A stretch of DNA of 64,000 nt from Streptomyces rubiginosohelvolus. GTDB taxonomy: Bacteria; Actinomycetota; Actinomycetes; Streptomycetales; Streptomycetaceae. Of the stretch, positions 26,541 to 35,195 are shown in pieces. Numbering within the stretch: the stretch's first letter is position 1; each line of letters begins with the position of its first letter. The stretch spans positions 62,001 to 126,000 of the forward strand of contig NZ_BMTW01000016.1 of NCBI RefSeq assembly GCF_014649875.1, read 5' to 3'. Made by a program: the position numbers and the translations under genes. Under the pieces are notes generated by a model. That model had not been told where the DNA came from. It made no database searches and saw nothing but the letters and a program-made list of their open reading frames with translations.

Positions 26541-27704
26541 TCACAAGCCGACGATGCCGTTCCACTTCTTGGCGAAGTCCATCCGTTCCTCGGAGGTGAT
26601 GTCGCGGGCGATGGCGAGCCGTTCGCGCATCGCGTCGTCGGGGAAGATGAGGGGATCCTCGGCGAGTGCGGCCGTCTCCTCGTCCTTGGCGGAGGCGAGG
26701 ACGTCACGGGCGGCGGGGACCGGGCAGACGTAGTTGACCCAGGCGGCGAGTTCGGCGGCGACCTCGGGTTCGTAGTAGTGGTCCACCAGGCGTTCGGCGT
26801 TGCGCTTGTGGCGGGCGAGGTTGGGGATCATCAGCGACTCGGCCCAGAGTTCGGCGCCCTCCTCGGGGACGACGAACTCGATGTCCGGGTTGTCGGCCTG
26901 GAGCTGGATGACGTCGCCGGAGTAGGCCTGGCAGGCGAGTACGTCGCCGGTGGCGAGGTCCTTGATGTAGTCGTTGCCGGTGAAGCGGCGGATGTGCTTC
27001 GAGCGGACCCGCTTCTCGACCTGTTCGCACATCGTGTGGAAGTCGTCGGCCGTCCAGCGGGTGATGTCGACGCCGTTGCCCTGCATCAGCAGCGCGAACG
27101 ACTCGTCGAGCCCGGAGAGCAGGGTGACCCGGCCGCGCAGGTCGTCGGCCCACAGGTCGCCCGTGGACCGGATCTCGCGGCCGAGCTTCTTGCGGTTGTA
27201 CGCGATGCCGGTGATGCCGGACTGCCAGGGGACGCTGTGGAGGCGCCCCTCGTCGAAGGCGGGGGTGCGCAGTTGGGGGTCGAGGTACTTGGCGACGTTG
27301 GGCTGTTTCGCCCGGTCCATCTCCTGGACCCAGCCGAGCCGGACGAAGCGGGCGGCCATCCAGTCGCTGATGACGATCAGGTCCCGGCCGGTCTGCTGGT
27401 GGTTCATCAGCGCGGGGCTGATCTTCCCGAAGAACTCGTCGTTGTCGTTGATCTCCTCGGTGTACGTCACGGAGATCCCGGTGCGCTTCGAGAAGGCGTC
27501 CAGGGTGGGGCGCTTCGACTCGTCCTCGTCGTCGGTGTCGATGTAGAGCGGCCAGTTGGCGAAGTGCAGGGTGTGGTCGGTGGCCGAACTGTCGTGTCCG
27601 GCACGGTCCCCCGGCTCGACGAAGGCCGCGGGCACCCCGCAGCCGGCCAGCGTGGCGCCGGCCGCTCCCGCCCCGAGGGCGCGCAGCAGGGACCGGCGGG
27701 ACAT
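26541..27704 (-). CDS. Second polyamine-binding lipoprotein (PotD-like, orphan)
   Basis: 387-aa substrate-binding protein paralogous to PotD at 18752-19999. The shared blocks are GRDLIVISDWMAARFVRLGW, RRFTGNDYIKDLATGD and SGDVIQLQADNPDIEFV. The signal combines twin arginines (SRRSLLRALGAG) with lipobox LAGC, so probably a Tat-exported lipoprotein. ATG 27704 is chosen because it gives a standard signal; the ORF extends further upstream. No permease or ATPase accompanies it, so it may feed the potABC complex. It lies downstream of an aminobutyraldehyde dehydrogenase, with a terminator between them. Confidence 0.88.
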   Translation of the reverse strand: MSRRSLLRALGAGAAGATLAGCGVPAAFVEPGDRAGHDSSATDHTLHFANWPLYIDTDDEDESKRPTLDAFSKRTGISVTYTEEINDNDEFFGKISPALMNHQQTGRDLIVISDWMAARFVRLGWVQEMDRAKQPNVAKYLDPQLRTPAFDEGRLHSVPWQSGITGIAYNRKKLGREIRSTGDLWADDLRGRVTLLSGLDESFALLMQGNGVDITRWTADDFHTMCEQVEKRVRSKHIRRFTGNDYIKDLATGDVLACQAYSGDVIQLQADNPDIEFVVPEEGAELWAESLMIPNLARHKRNAERLVDHYYEPEVAAELAAWVNYVCPVPAARDVLASAKDEETAALAEDPLIFPDDAMRERLAIARDITSEERMDFAKKWNGIVGL

Positions 27705-27824
27705 GGGGTTCTTCCTGATCGCTCGCACCCGCGCAGAATGCCGGTCGGCGCTCGCGCGGACAATGGACCAAGCGTCCAGCGGGGCGGGCCCGCCCCGCAC
27801 ACGTTGTCCAGACACGCAGACATG

Positions 27825-27858
27825 CGTACGGCCCCGGGCCGGAGCCCGGGGCCGTACG
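27825..27858 (-). terminator. Intrinsic terminator after the 27880-29319 aldehyde dehydrogenase
   Basis: Perfect 15-bp inverted repeat (27825-27839 with 27844-27858) and a 4-nt loop, 21 bp past the stop codon. Confidence 0.75.
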
Positions 27859-27879
27859 ACCGCGACGACGGTCCGCGGA

Positions 27880-29319
27880 TCAGTCCTCGATGGACGTCAT
27901 GACGTGCTTGATGCGGGTGTAGTCCTCGAAGCCGTACGCGGAGAGGTCCTTGCCGTAGCCGGACTTCTTGAACCCGCCGTGCGGCATCTCGGCGACCAGC
28001 GGGATGTGGGTGTTGATCCACACGCAGCCGAAGTCGAGGTTCTTGGACATGCGCATGGCGCGGGCGTGGTTCTGCGTCCAGACCGAGGAGGCGAGTGCGT
28101 ACTCGACGCCGTTGGCGTACGTGACGGCCTGGTCCTCGTCGGTGAAGGACTGGACGGTGATGACGGGGCCGAAGACCTCGTTCTGGATGATCTCGTCGTC
28201 CTGCTTCAGGCCGGAGACGACGGTCGGGGCGTAGAAGTAGCCCTTGTCGCCGACCCGTCGGCCGCCCGCCTCGACCTTGGCGTGGGCGGGGAGCCGCTCG
28301 ATGAAGCCGCTGACCTGCTTCAGCTGGTTGGCGTTGTTGAGCGGGCCGTACGCCACGTCCTCGTCGTCCGGCTGCCCGGTCTTCGTGTCGGCGGCGGCCT
28401 TGGCGAGCGCGGTGACGAACTCGTCGTGGATCGACTCGTGGACCAGGACGCGGGTGGCGGCCGTACAGTCCTGGCCCGCGTTGAAGAAGCCCGCCTCGGA
28501 GACGCCCGAGACCGTCTTGGCGATGTCGGCGTCCTCGAAGACCACGACGGGCGCCTTGCCGCCGAGCTCCAGGTGGACGCGCTTGACGTCCTTGGCGGCG
28601 GACTCGGCGACCTGCATGCCGGCCCGTACCGAACCGGTGATGGAGGCCATCGCCGGGGTCGGGTGCTCGACCATGGCGCGGCCGGTGTCCCGGTCGCCGC
28701 ACAGGACGTTGAAGACGCCCTTGGGCAGGATCTGCCCGATGATCTCGGCCATGAGGACCGTCGACGCCGGGGTGGTGTCGGACGGCTTGATGACGACCGT
28801 GTTGCCCGCGGCGAGCGCCGGGGCGAACTTCCATACGGCCATCATCATCGGGTAGTTCCACGGCGCGACCTGGGCGCAGACGCCGACCGGCTCGCGGCGG
28901 ATGATGGAGGTCAGGCCCTCCATGTACTCGCCGGCCGAGCGGCCCTCCAGCAGCCGGGCGGCCCCCGCGAAGAAGCGGATCTGGTCCACCATGGGCGGGA
29001 TCTCTTCGCTGCGGGTGAGGCCGATCGGCTTGCCGGTGTTCTCCGACTCGGCGGCGATCAGGTCCTCGGCCCGCTCCTCGAAGGCGTCCGCGATCTTGAG
29101 CAGGGCCTTCTGGCGCTCGGCGGGCGTGGTGTCGCGCCAGGCGGGGAAGGCCGCCGCTGCGGCCTCCATGGCGGCATCGACGTCGGCCTGGCCCGAGAGC
29201 GGCGAGGTTGCGTAGACCTCTTCCGTCACCGGGCTGACCACATCGATGGTCCGCCCGTCCGCGGCGTCCCGGAACTCTCCGTTGATGTAGTTGCGCAGAC
29301 GGCGCACCTCGGTGGTCAC
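27880..29319 (-). CDS. Gamma-aminobutyraldehyde dehydrogenase-type ALDH (second copy)
   Basis: 479-aa aldehyde dehydrogenase with QVAPWNYPMMMAVWK, ITGSVRAGMQVA, LELGGKAPVVVF (general base), NAGQDCTAATR (nucleophile Cys) and EVFGPVITVQSF. It is closely related in motif content to the copy at 20074-21588. The GTG at 29319 is set by GGAGG seven bases upstream; the longer ORF reading into the divergent promoter is rejected. It is divergent from an Lrp/AsnC regulator across ~180 bp, a typical regulator/target pair. A role in polyamine or diamine catabolism is inferred from the neighbours. Confidence 0.87.
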   Translation of the reverse strand: MTTEVRRLRNYINGEFRDAADGRTIDVVSPVTEEVYATSPLSGQADVDAAMEAAAAAFPAWRDTTPAERQKALLKIADAFEERAEDLIAAESENTGKPIGLTRSEEIPPMVDQIRFFAGAARLLEGRSAGEYMEGLTSIIRREPVGVCAQVAPWNYPMMMAVWKFAPALAAGNTVVIKPSDTTPASTVLMAEIIGQILPKGVFNVLCGDRDTGRAMVEHPTPAMASITGSVRAGMQVAESAAKDVKRVHLELGGKAPVVVFEDADIAKTVSGVSEAGFFNAGQDCTAATRVLVHESIHDEFVTALAKAAADTKTGQPDDEDVAYGPLNNANQLKQVSGFIERLPAHAKVEAGGRRVGDKGYFYAPTVVSGLKQDDEIIQNEVFGPVITVQSFTDEDQAVTYANGVEYALASSVWTQNHARAMRMSKNLDFGCVWINTHIPLVAEMPHGGFKKSGYGKDLSAYGFEDYTRIKHVMTSIED

Positions 29320-29496
29320 AACCACCCCTCCTGTCGGCTGTCCGATGGGTGAGACATCCACCCTAATCGCTTGGGCGACGCTTTCGACATACCCAACCGC
29401 CCCCAACTTCGGATTCAGTCGGTTCTGAGCACCTACTCAACGAATTTCATCGCTCCGGGGTTGCGAGACAGACGAGGAGCGGTGCATGGTGGGTGC

Positions 29497-29988
29497 GTGG
29501 CCAGTCGCAGCGCAGACTCCAGGACAGGGAACGGATCACCGTCGGCGGTCGATGCCGTCTCCCTCGCAATCATCGAGCAGCTCCAGGAGGACGGACGGCG
29601 TCCGTACGCCGCGATCGGCAAGGCCGTGGGCCTCTCCGAAGCGGCTGTGCGCCAGCGCGTCCAGAAGCTGCTCGACCAGGGCGTGATGCAGATCGTCGCC
29701 GTCACGGACCCGCTCACCGTGGGATTCCGGCGCCAGGCGATGGTCGGCATCAATGTCGAGGGCGACCTCGATCCGGTGGCCGAAGCCCTGTCGGCCATGG
29801 CCGAGTGCGAGTACGTGGTCATGACCGCGGGCTCCTTCGACCTGATGGTGGAGATCGTCTGCGAGGACGACGACCACCTGCTGGAGACGATCAACAAACG
29901 CATCCGGACCCTTCCCGGCGTGCGCTCCACCGAGAGCTTCGTCTACCTGAAGCTCAAGAAGCAGACCTATATGTGGGGAACCCGATAG
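29497..29988 (+). CDS. Lrp/AsnC-family transcriptional regulator
   Basis: 163-aa regulator. The N-terminal helix-turn-helix spans about residues 18-65 (LQEDGRRPYAAIGKAVGLSE, then AAVRQRVQKLLDQGV). The C-terminal RAM ligand-binding/oligomerisation domain follows (AMVGINVEGDLDPVAEAL; GSFDLMVEIVCEDDDHLLE). The start is uncertain: GTG 29497 and GTG 29482 are both possible, and neither has ideal spacing to the GAGGAG at about 29475. It stands between the divergent aminobutyraldehyde dehydrogenase and the downstream aminotransferase, so it probably controls polyamine use. From memory, the S. coelicolor counterpart has been linked to repression of polyamine genes. Confidence 0.85.
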   Translation: MASRSADSRTGNGSPSAVDAVSLAIIEQLQEDGRRPYAAIGKAVGLSEAAVRQRVQKLLDQGVMQIVAVTDPLTVGFRRQAMVGINVEGDLDPVAEALSAMAECEYVVMTAGSFDLMVEIVCEDDDHLLETINKRIRTLPGVRSTESFVYLKLKKQTYMWGTR

Positions 29989-29990
29989 CC

Positions 29991-31352
29991 GTGAGCAAGG
30001 ACCTCAGCCGAACCGCGTACGACCACCTGTGGATGCACTTCACCCGCATGTCGGACTACGAGAACGCGCCCGTTCCCACCATCGTGCGTGGCGAGGGAAC
30101 GTACATCTTCGACGACAAGGGCAAGCGCTACCTGGACGGCCTCTCGGGCCTGTTCGTGGTCAACGCCGGTCACGGTCGTCACGAGCTCGCCGAGACGGCG
30201 TACAAGCAGGGCCAGGAGCTCGCCTTCTTCCCGGTGTGGTCCTACGCCCACCCGAAGGCCGTCGAGCTGGCCGAGCGGCTCGCCGACTACGCCCCGGGCG
30301 ACCTCAACAAGGTCTTCTTCACCACCGGTGGCGGCGAGGCCGTCGAGACCGCCTGGAAGCTGGCCAAGCAGTACTTCAAGCTCAAGGGCCAGCCGACCAA
30401 GTACAAGGTCATCTCGCGTGCCGTCGCCTACCACGGCACCCCGCAGGGCGCGCTGTCCATCACCGGCCTCCCGGCCCTGAAGGCCCCCTTCGAGCCGCTG
30501 GTCCCCGGCGCGCACAAGGTGCCGAACACCAACATCTACCGCGCCCCGCTCTTCGGCGACGACCCGGAGGCCTTCGGCCGCTGGGCCGCCGACCAGATCG
30601 AGCAGGAGATCCTCTTCGAGGGCCCCGAGACCGTCGCGGCCGTCTTCCTGGAGCCCGTGCAGAACGCGGGCGGCTGCTTCCCGCCCCCGCCCGGCTATTT
30701 CCAGCGGGTCCGCGAGATCTGCGACAAGTACGACGTGCTGCTCGTCTCCGACGAGGTCATCTGCGCCTTCGGCCGGCTCGGCACGATCTTCGCCTGCGAC
30801 AAGTTCGGCTACGTACCGGACATGATCACCTGCGCGAAGGGCATGACCTCGGGTTACTCCCCGATCGGCGCCTGCATCGTCTCGGACCGGATCGCGGAGC
30901 CGTTCTACCAGGGCGGCAACACCTTCCTGCACGGCTACACCTTCGGCGGCCACCCGGTCTCCGCGGCCGTGGGCCTCGCCAACCTCGACATCTTCGAGCG
31001 CGAGAACCTCAACCAGCACGTCCTCGACAACGAGAACGCCTTCCTGACCACGCTCCAGAAGCTGCACGACCTGCCGATCGTCGGCGACGTCCGCGGCAAC
31101 GGGTACTTCTACGGCATCGAGCTGGTGAAGGACAAGGCGACCAAGGAGACGTTCACCGACGAGGAGACCGAGCGCGTCCTGTACGGCTTCCTCTCCAAGG
31201 CGCTGTTCGAGAACGGCCTCTACTGCCGGGCCGACGACCGAGGCGACCCGGTCATCCAGCTCGCCCCGCCGCTGATCTCCGACCAGTCCACGTTCGACGA
31301 GATCGAGGGCATCCTGCGGGCCGTCCTCACGGAGGCGTGGACGAAGCTCTGA
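29991..31352 (+). CDS. Class III (PLP) aminotransferase, probable diamine/polyamine aminotransferase
   Basis: 453-aa fold-type I aminotransferase. It has FFTTGGGEAVETAWKLAK, AYHGTPQGALS, VFLEPVQNAGG, cofactor Asp in LLVSDEVICAFGRLG and PLP lysine in CAKGMTSGYSPIGA. The omega-amino acid:pyruvate and putrescine aminotransferases share this pattern. GTG 29991 gives the family-like opening VSKDLSRTAYDHLW; GTG 29973, which overlaps the Lrp gene, is an alternative start. It directly follows the Lrp/AsnC regulator and is closed by a 22-bp hairpin. Transfer of a terminal amino group of putrescine, or of gamma-glutamyl-putrescine, is the favoured inference. Confidence 0.87.
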   Translation: MSKDLSRTAYDHLWMHFTRMSDYENAPVPTIVRGEGTYIFDDKGKRYLDGLSGLFVVNAGHGRHELAETAYKQGQELAFFPVWSYAHPKAVELAERLADYAPGDLNKVFFTTGGGEAVETAWKLAKQYFKLKGQPTKYKVISRAVAYHGTPQGALSITGLPALKAPFEPLVPGAHKVPNTNIYRAPLFGDDPEAFGRWAADQIEQEILFEGPETVAAVFLEPVQNAGGCFPPPPGYFQRVREICDKYDVLLVSDEVICAFGRLGTIFACDKFGYVPDMITCAKGMTSGYSPIGACIVSDRIAEPFYQGGNTFLHGYTFGGHPVSAAVGLANLDIFERENLNQHVLDNENAFLTTLQKLHDLPIVGDVRGNGYFYGIELVKDKATKETFTDEETERVLYGFLSKALFENGLYCRADDRGDPVIQLAPPLISDQSTFDEIEGILRAVLTEAWTKL

Positions 31353-31405
31353 CCGCCACCAGGTCCCCCGGCCGATAGCCGCCCAGCGGTCATTTCATCG
31401 GTCCA

Positions 31406-31455
31406 CGCGGCCCGGATACGCCCCTTCGAGTGAGAAGGGGCGTATCCGGGCCGCG
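31406..31455 (+). terminator. Strong intrinsic terminator after the aminotransferase
   Basis: Perfect 22-bp inverted repeat (31406-31427 with 31434-31455) and a 6-nt loop GAGTGA, about 55 bp after the aminotransferase stop. Confidence 0.85.
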
Positions 31456-31567
31456 TTCCGTGCTCCCGGACCGGTCCGACTATCTACGGTGCCCAGTGAC
31501 CGATCGGCCGCGTCTTCGTTCCCCCGTACGGGGGACGGGAAATCCGACCTGAACCGAGGTGTACGCC

Positions 31568-32305
31568 ATGGTGGCCCCGCCGGACAACGACGTGATCTGG
31601 GCGCGTTCACTGCACCACTCCCACAACGGATCGCCCGGTCTCGGCGGTGTCTCCATCGGCGTCCGGGACGCGGAGATCCTCGCCGTGACCGGCCCGCGCG
31701 GCAGCGGGAAGACGACGCTGCTGCACTGCCTCTCTGGCCGGCTCGTGCCCCAGGAGGGCGAGGTCTGGTTCAACAGTGTCCCGGTCCACACCATGGCCCC
31801 CCGGGTCCGCGAACAGCTGCGCCGGGAGCGCTTCGGCTGGATCTCCGCCGATCCCGAGCTGGTCCCGGAGCTGACCGTCTGGGAGAACACCGCGCTGCCC
31901 CTGCTGCTGCGCGGCGTCTCGCACCGGGCCGCCAGGAAGTCCGCCACCGAGTGGCTGGAGCGCCTCGACATCGCCGCGTTCGCCAAGAAGCGGCCGCACG
32001 CCCTGCTCCAGGCGCAGCGCCAGCGGATCTCCGTGGCCCGCGCCCTGTGCGGCGCACCGACCGTGATCTTCGCGGACGAGCCCACCGCGACCCTGCACCG
32101 CGCGGACCGCGCCCAGGTGCTGCGCACCTTCACCACGGCGGCCCGCTCGCACGGCATCACCGTCGTGCTGGCCACCCATGACGCGGAGGTCGCGGCGCTC
32201 GCCGACCGGACCGTGCCCATGCTGGACGGCCGCTGCGTCGCCACCGTCACCCTGCCTTCGAAACCGGAAGCGGAGGGCCGCGCGGCGTGCTCGCTCTCCG
32301 TCTAG
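31568..32305 (+). CDS. ABC transporter ATP-binding protein with degenerate signature motif
   Basis: 245-aa ATPase subunit. Walker A GPRGSGKTT (about residues 40-48), Walker B TVIFADEPTATL and a switch His in LATHDAEV are present. The ABC signature LSGGQ is replaced by LLQAQRQRISVARAL, and the Q-loop area reads WISADPEL, so ATP hydrolysis at a canonical dimer interface may be weakened. The ATG at 31568 follows GAGG with suitable spacing. It overlaps the permease-like gene by 19 bp, and together they look like a MacB/LolD-type exporter pair. Cargo unknown. Confidence 0.82.
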   Translation: MVAPPDNDVIWARSLHHSHNGSPGLGGVSIGVRDAEILAVTGPRGSGKTTLLHCLSGRLVPQEGEVWFNSVPVHTMAPRVREQLRRERFGWISADPELVPELTVWENTALPLLLRGVSHRAARKSATEWLERLDIAAFAKKRPHALLQAQRQRISVARALCGAPTVIFADEPTATLHRADRAQVLRTFTTAARSHGITVVLATHDAEVAALADRTVPMLDGRCVATVTLPSKPEAEGRAACSLSV

Positions 32306-33444
32306 CCCGCGGCTCCCATCCCCTCGTCCTGGTCCGGCGGCTGCTGGTGGCCGCCGCGTCGGCCGGTGTCGGATTCCTTCTCCTCTGCGCCCTCGGGTAC
32401 GCCGCCGCGCACCCCGCGTCCGCCGGTTCGGTGCTGCGGCTGCTGTGGTGCTTCGTCCCGCTGGCCGCCACCGTGCAGTTCGCCGTGGCGGTGGCCCGGA
32501 CCGACCCGAGCACCCGGCCCCGTCCCGGCCTCTCCTCGCTGGGCCTCGGCCCTGTCCGGCTGTCGGCGCTGGCCGCGGTCTCCACGGCCGTATCGACCAC
32601 GCTCGGCTCGATGGTGGCGCTGCTCTTCTTCCTGCATCTGCGCGGCGATCTGACCGGGATGCCGTTCGACGGGGGCGCGGCGGAGTTCCTCGGCGCGGGC
32701 ACTCCGCTGCCGCTGGCCGCCGCCCTGATGCTGCTGGCGCTCGTGCCGGTGGCCGCGTCGACGGCGAGCGCGCTGGCCCTGCGGTCGCGGCCCGACCCGG
32801 CGCGGGACACCTTCGGCTCCGAGGAGCTGCCGGAGCCCGCGCCGGCCCCGGCCGGTCTCCCCTGGGGCGTGGCGCTGACGGCGGCCGGACTCGCGGTCGA
32901 GGCGATCGCCTCCCGGGGTGCGGCGGGGAACGCGTTCCCCCTGCCCGGACGGTACGACTCCACCCCGGTGGCGGTGCTGGTCGGGTGGACGCTGACCGCG
33001 GTCGGCCTGGCGATGGCCGGGCCGAGCCTGACGTATCTGTGCGGCCGGGCGCTTCAGGCGGTGCGCCCGGGGGCCGTACGGCTGCTGGCGGGCCGGGTCC
33101 TGATGGACGAGGCGCGCCGCATCGGCCGCCCGCTCGGCATCGTCTGCGCGGTGGTGTCCGCCGCGGTCGCCGCTTCGGCGCTGTACGGGGGCGACGACCG
33201 CCCGTACGGTCCGCTCACCGCTCTCGGCGCGGTGCTGGTCCTCGGCTGTACGACGGCGACGCTGCTGACCTCGGCGCTGGAGGCCAAGCACGCCCGGGCC
33301 CATACGGCCGAGGCGCTCCTCAGGATGGGCGCTCCGGCGGCCACGCTGCGCCGGGCGACGCTGCTGCGGGCGGGCGCGCTGCTGGCCCTGTTCGCCCCGC
33401 TGACCTGGGTGATCGCGCAGCTCGCGGCGCTTCCGCTGGCGTAG
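32287..33444 (+). CDS. ABC transporter permease-like membrane protein
   Basis: 385-aa integral membrane protein starting at GTG 32287 inside the end of the ATPase gene. About eight hydrophobic segments are visible (for instance LLVAAASAGVGFLLLCALGYA, PLAAALMLLALVPVAAST and LGAVLVLGCTTATLLTSAL), with a variable loop (DTFGSEELPEPAPAPAG). A C-terminal block EALLRMGAPAATLRRATLLRAG recalls the cytoplasmic loop of FtsX-type permeases. It is the probable partner of the preceding ATPase. Confidence 0.75.
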   Translation: MLALRLARGSHPLVLVRRLLVAAASAGVGFLLLCALGYAAAHPASAGSVLRLLWCFVPLAATVQFAVAVARTDPSTRPRPGLSSLGLGPVRLSALAAVSTAVSTTLGSMVALLFFLHLRGDLTGMPFDGGAAEFLGAGTPLPLAAALMLLALVPVAASTASALALRSRPDPARDTFGSEELPEPAPAPAGLPWGVALTAAGLAVEAIASRGAAGNAFPLPGRYDSTPVAVLVGWTLTAVGLAMAGPSLTYLCGRALQAVRPGAVRLLAGRVLMDEARRIGRPLGIVCAVVSAAVAASALYGGDDRPYGPLTALGAVLVLGCTTATLLTSALEAKHARAHTAEALLRMGAPAATLRRATLLRAGALLALFAPLTWVIAQLAALPLA

Positions 33445-33445
33445 G

Positions 33446-33901
33446 TCAGGGGTGGGTGGCGAGGCGGTCCGCGAGTGCGTCGAAGAAAGCCTCCCAGCCG
33501 TCCTCGGCCGCCGCGTACTGCTCGGGGGTGAGGTTCCCGCCGCGCTGCTGGAAGGCCAGTTCGGTCCGGCCGCCCCCGAGGTCGCTGAAGGTGACGGTCA
33601 CCATCTCGCCCTCGGCGTCCTCGGGGGCGGAGCCGTCCTTCAGCGTGAAGACCAGCCCGTCGGGTTCGCTGACCTCACGGTAGACCCCGTGGAAGGGCAT
33701 CTCGACGCCCGGCATCACGATGACCAGACTCCACGAGCCCCCGGGCCGTACGTCCATCGCCACCCGGTCCAGGGGGACGTCCGCCTCGCCCCCGTACCAG
33801 GCGGCGAAGTCCTCCGGTGACGTCCAGGCGGCGAAGACCCGCTGCTGCGGGGCCTCGAGGACGCGGGTGAGGTCGATGCCCTCGCGGGTGCCACCGGTCA
33901 T
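33446..33901 (-). CDS. SRPBCC / AHSA1-domain protein
   Basis: 151-aa START-like (AHSA1) protein: LTRVLEAPQQRVFAAWTSPE, FAAWYGG, MDVRPGGSW and a C-terminal GWEAFFDALADRL helix. Such proteins bind hydrophobic ligands or stand in for chaperone-cofactor domains; in actinobacteria many are of unknown role. The stop lies one base from the stop of the convergent ABC permease. Hexamer repeats (TGTCAC) stand just upstream of the start. Confidence 0.85.
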   Translation of the reverse strand: MTGGTREGIDLTRVLEAPQQRVFAAWTSPEDFAAWYGGEADVPLDRVAMDVRPGGSWSLVIVMPGVEMPFHGVYREVSEPDGLVFTLKDGSAPEDAEGEMVTVTFSDLGGGRTELAFQQRGGNLTPEQYAAAEDGWEAFFDALADRLATHP

Positions 33902-33914
33902 GGTTCACGGTCCT

Positions 33915-33936
33915 TGTCACTGTCACTGTCACTGTC
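33915..33936 (-). repeat. Tandem TGTCAC hexamers upstream of the SRPBCC gene
   Basis: Three perfect head-to-tail TGTCAC units (33915-33932) and a partial fourth, 14-35 bp upstream of the SRPBCC start, in its leader or promoter. Confidence 0.5.
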
Positions 33937-34034
33937 GGTGCCGTACGGCGTACGGCTACGCGGTCCGGACCTCCAGCTTGCCGGGCCCGGGGCGCACTGT
34001 CGCGGCGTACGGCACGCGCGCTCCGGCTTCACGG

Positions 34035-35195
34035 TCAGGGCCGCAGCAGTCCGGCGAGGGTCGCGTACGCGCTCTCCCACCCCCACTCCTCGCGGACCCA
34101 GGCCCGCCCCTTCTCCCCCATCGCCGCGGCCGCCACCCGGTCCCGCAGCAGCGTGACGAGCCGGTCCGCGACGGCGGCCGTGTCCCGTCCGTCGACCAGA
34201 TACCCGGTCTCCCCGTCCCGTACGGTGCCCGGCGCACCGCCCGAGGCGCCGACGAGGACCGGCAGCCCGGCGGCCGCCGCTTCCAGGAAGACGATGCCGA
34301 GCCCTTCCACCTCCAGGCCGCATCTGCGGGTGCGGCAGGGCATGGCGAAGACGTCGGCGGCCGCGTAGTGCTCCGGCATCTCCGGGTGCGGGCGTCCGCC
34401 GGCGAGGACCACCGCGTCCGCGACCCCGGTGTCGGCGGCGAGCCGGTGCAGGGTCCGGGCGCAGGGTCCGTCGCCGGTCAGCAGGAGTACGGCGTCGGGC
34501 ACCGAGCGCAGGACGGTGGGAAGGGCGCGGATCAGGGTGTCCTGCCCCTTGCGCGGGACGAGTCGCGCCGCGCACAGGATCACCGGCCGCGCGCCGAGCC
34601 CGTACCGCTCGCGGACACCGCCGGCAGGAGTCTGTACGCCGTCGCGCGCTCCCGGCCGTACGGCGAACGCCTCCGCGTCCACGCCCGGTGCCAGCCGCAC
34701 CATGCGGCGGGCGGCGGCCGGACCCAGCGCGGCGGCGATGGGCGTACGGGTCGCCTCGCCGAGGTAGGTCACCGCGTCCGTACGCTCCCCGATCCGCCGC
34801 AGCAGGGCCCGGGCGCCCGGGGTGCGGGCCCACCACACCTCGTGCCCGTGCGTCGTGGCGACGGCCCGCCTCACCCCGCTCTCCCGGCGCAGCCGGTCCG
34901 CCATCAGTCCGAGCGGGGCGGCGGCCCCGAACCAGACGCTGCCGCAGCCGTGGCGGCGGGCGAGTTCGGCGGCGCGGGCGGTGACGCGGGGGACGGGGAG
35001 CAGCATCCGGGCCGGATCGCGCACCACGGGGTAGGGCAGGGCCGCGTCGTGGGCGGTCGCCCCGGGTTCGGCGGAGGTGTAGACGACGACGGAGTCCGCG
35101 GGGAAGCGGTCGGTCATCGCCCGGACGAAAGTCTCGATACCGCCCTGGCGCGGCGGGAAGTCGTTGGTGACCACGAGGGTGCGGCGGCCGGTCAT
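34035..35195 (-). CDS. GT4-family glycosyltransferase (PimB-like)
   Basis: 386-aa GT-B glycosyltransferase. The N-terminal loop TNDFPPRQGGIETFV, central ILCAARLVPRKGQDTLIRALP, LTGDGPCARTL and the donor-binding EGLGIVFLEAAAAGLPVL (E-x7-E) are all present. The N-terminal pattern is that of phosphatidyl-myo-inositol mannosyltransferases and other GDP-mannose-using GT4 enzymes. Start ATG 35195 overlaps the stop of the upstream polyprenol-type glycosyltransferase gene (ATGA), so both are translated together, probably for cell-envelope glycolipid or glycan synthesis. Confidence 0.87.
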   Translation of the reverse strand: MTGRRTLVVTNDFPPRQGGIETFVRAMTDRFPADSVVVYTSAEPGATAHDAALPYPVVRDPARMLLPVPRVTARAAELARRHGCGSVWFGAAAPLGLMADRLRRESGVRRAVATTHGHEVWWARTPGARALLRRIGERTDAVTYLGEATRTPIAAALGPAAARRMVRLAPGVDAEAFAVRPGARDGVQTPAGGVRERYGLGARPVILCAARLVPRKGQDTLIRALPTVLRSVPDAVLLLTGDGPCARTLHRLAADTGVADAVVLAGGRPHPEMPEHYAAADVFAMPCRTRRCGLEVEGLGIVFLEAAAAGLPVLVGASGGAPGTVRDGETGYLVDGRDTAAVADRLVTLLRDRVAAAAMGEKGRAWVREEWGWESAYATLAGLLRP

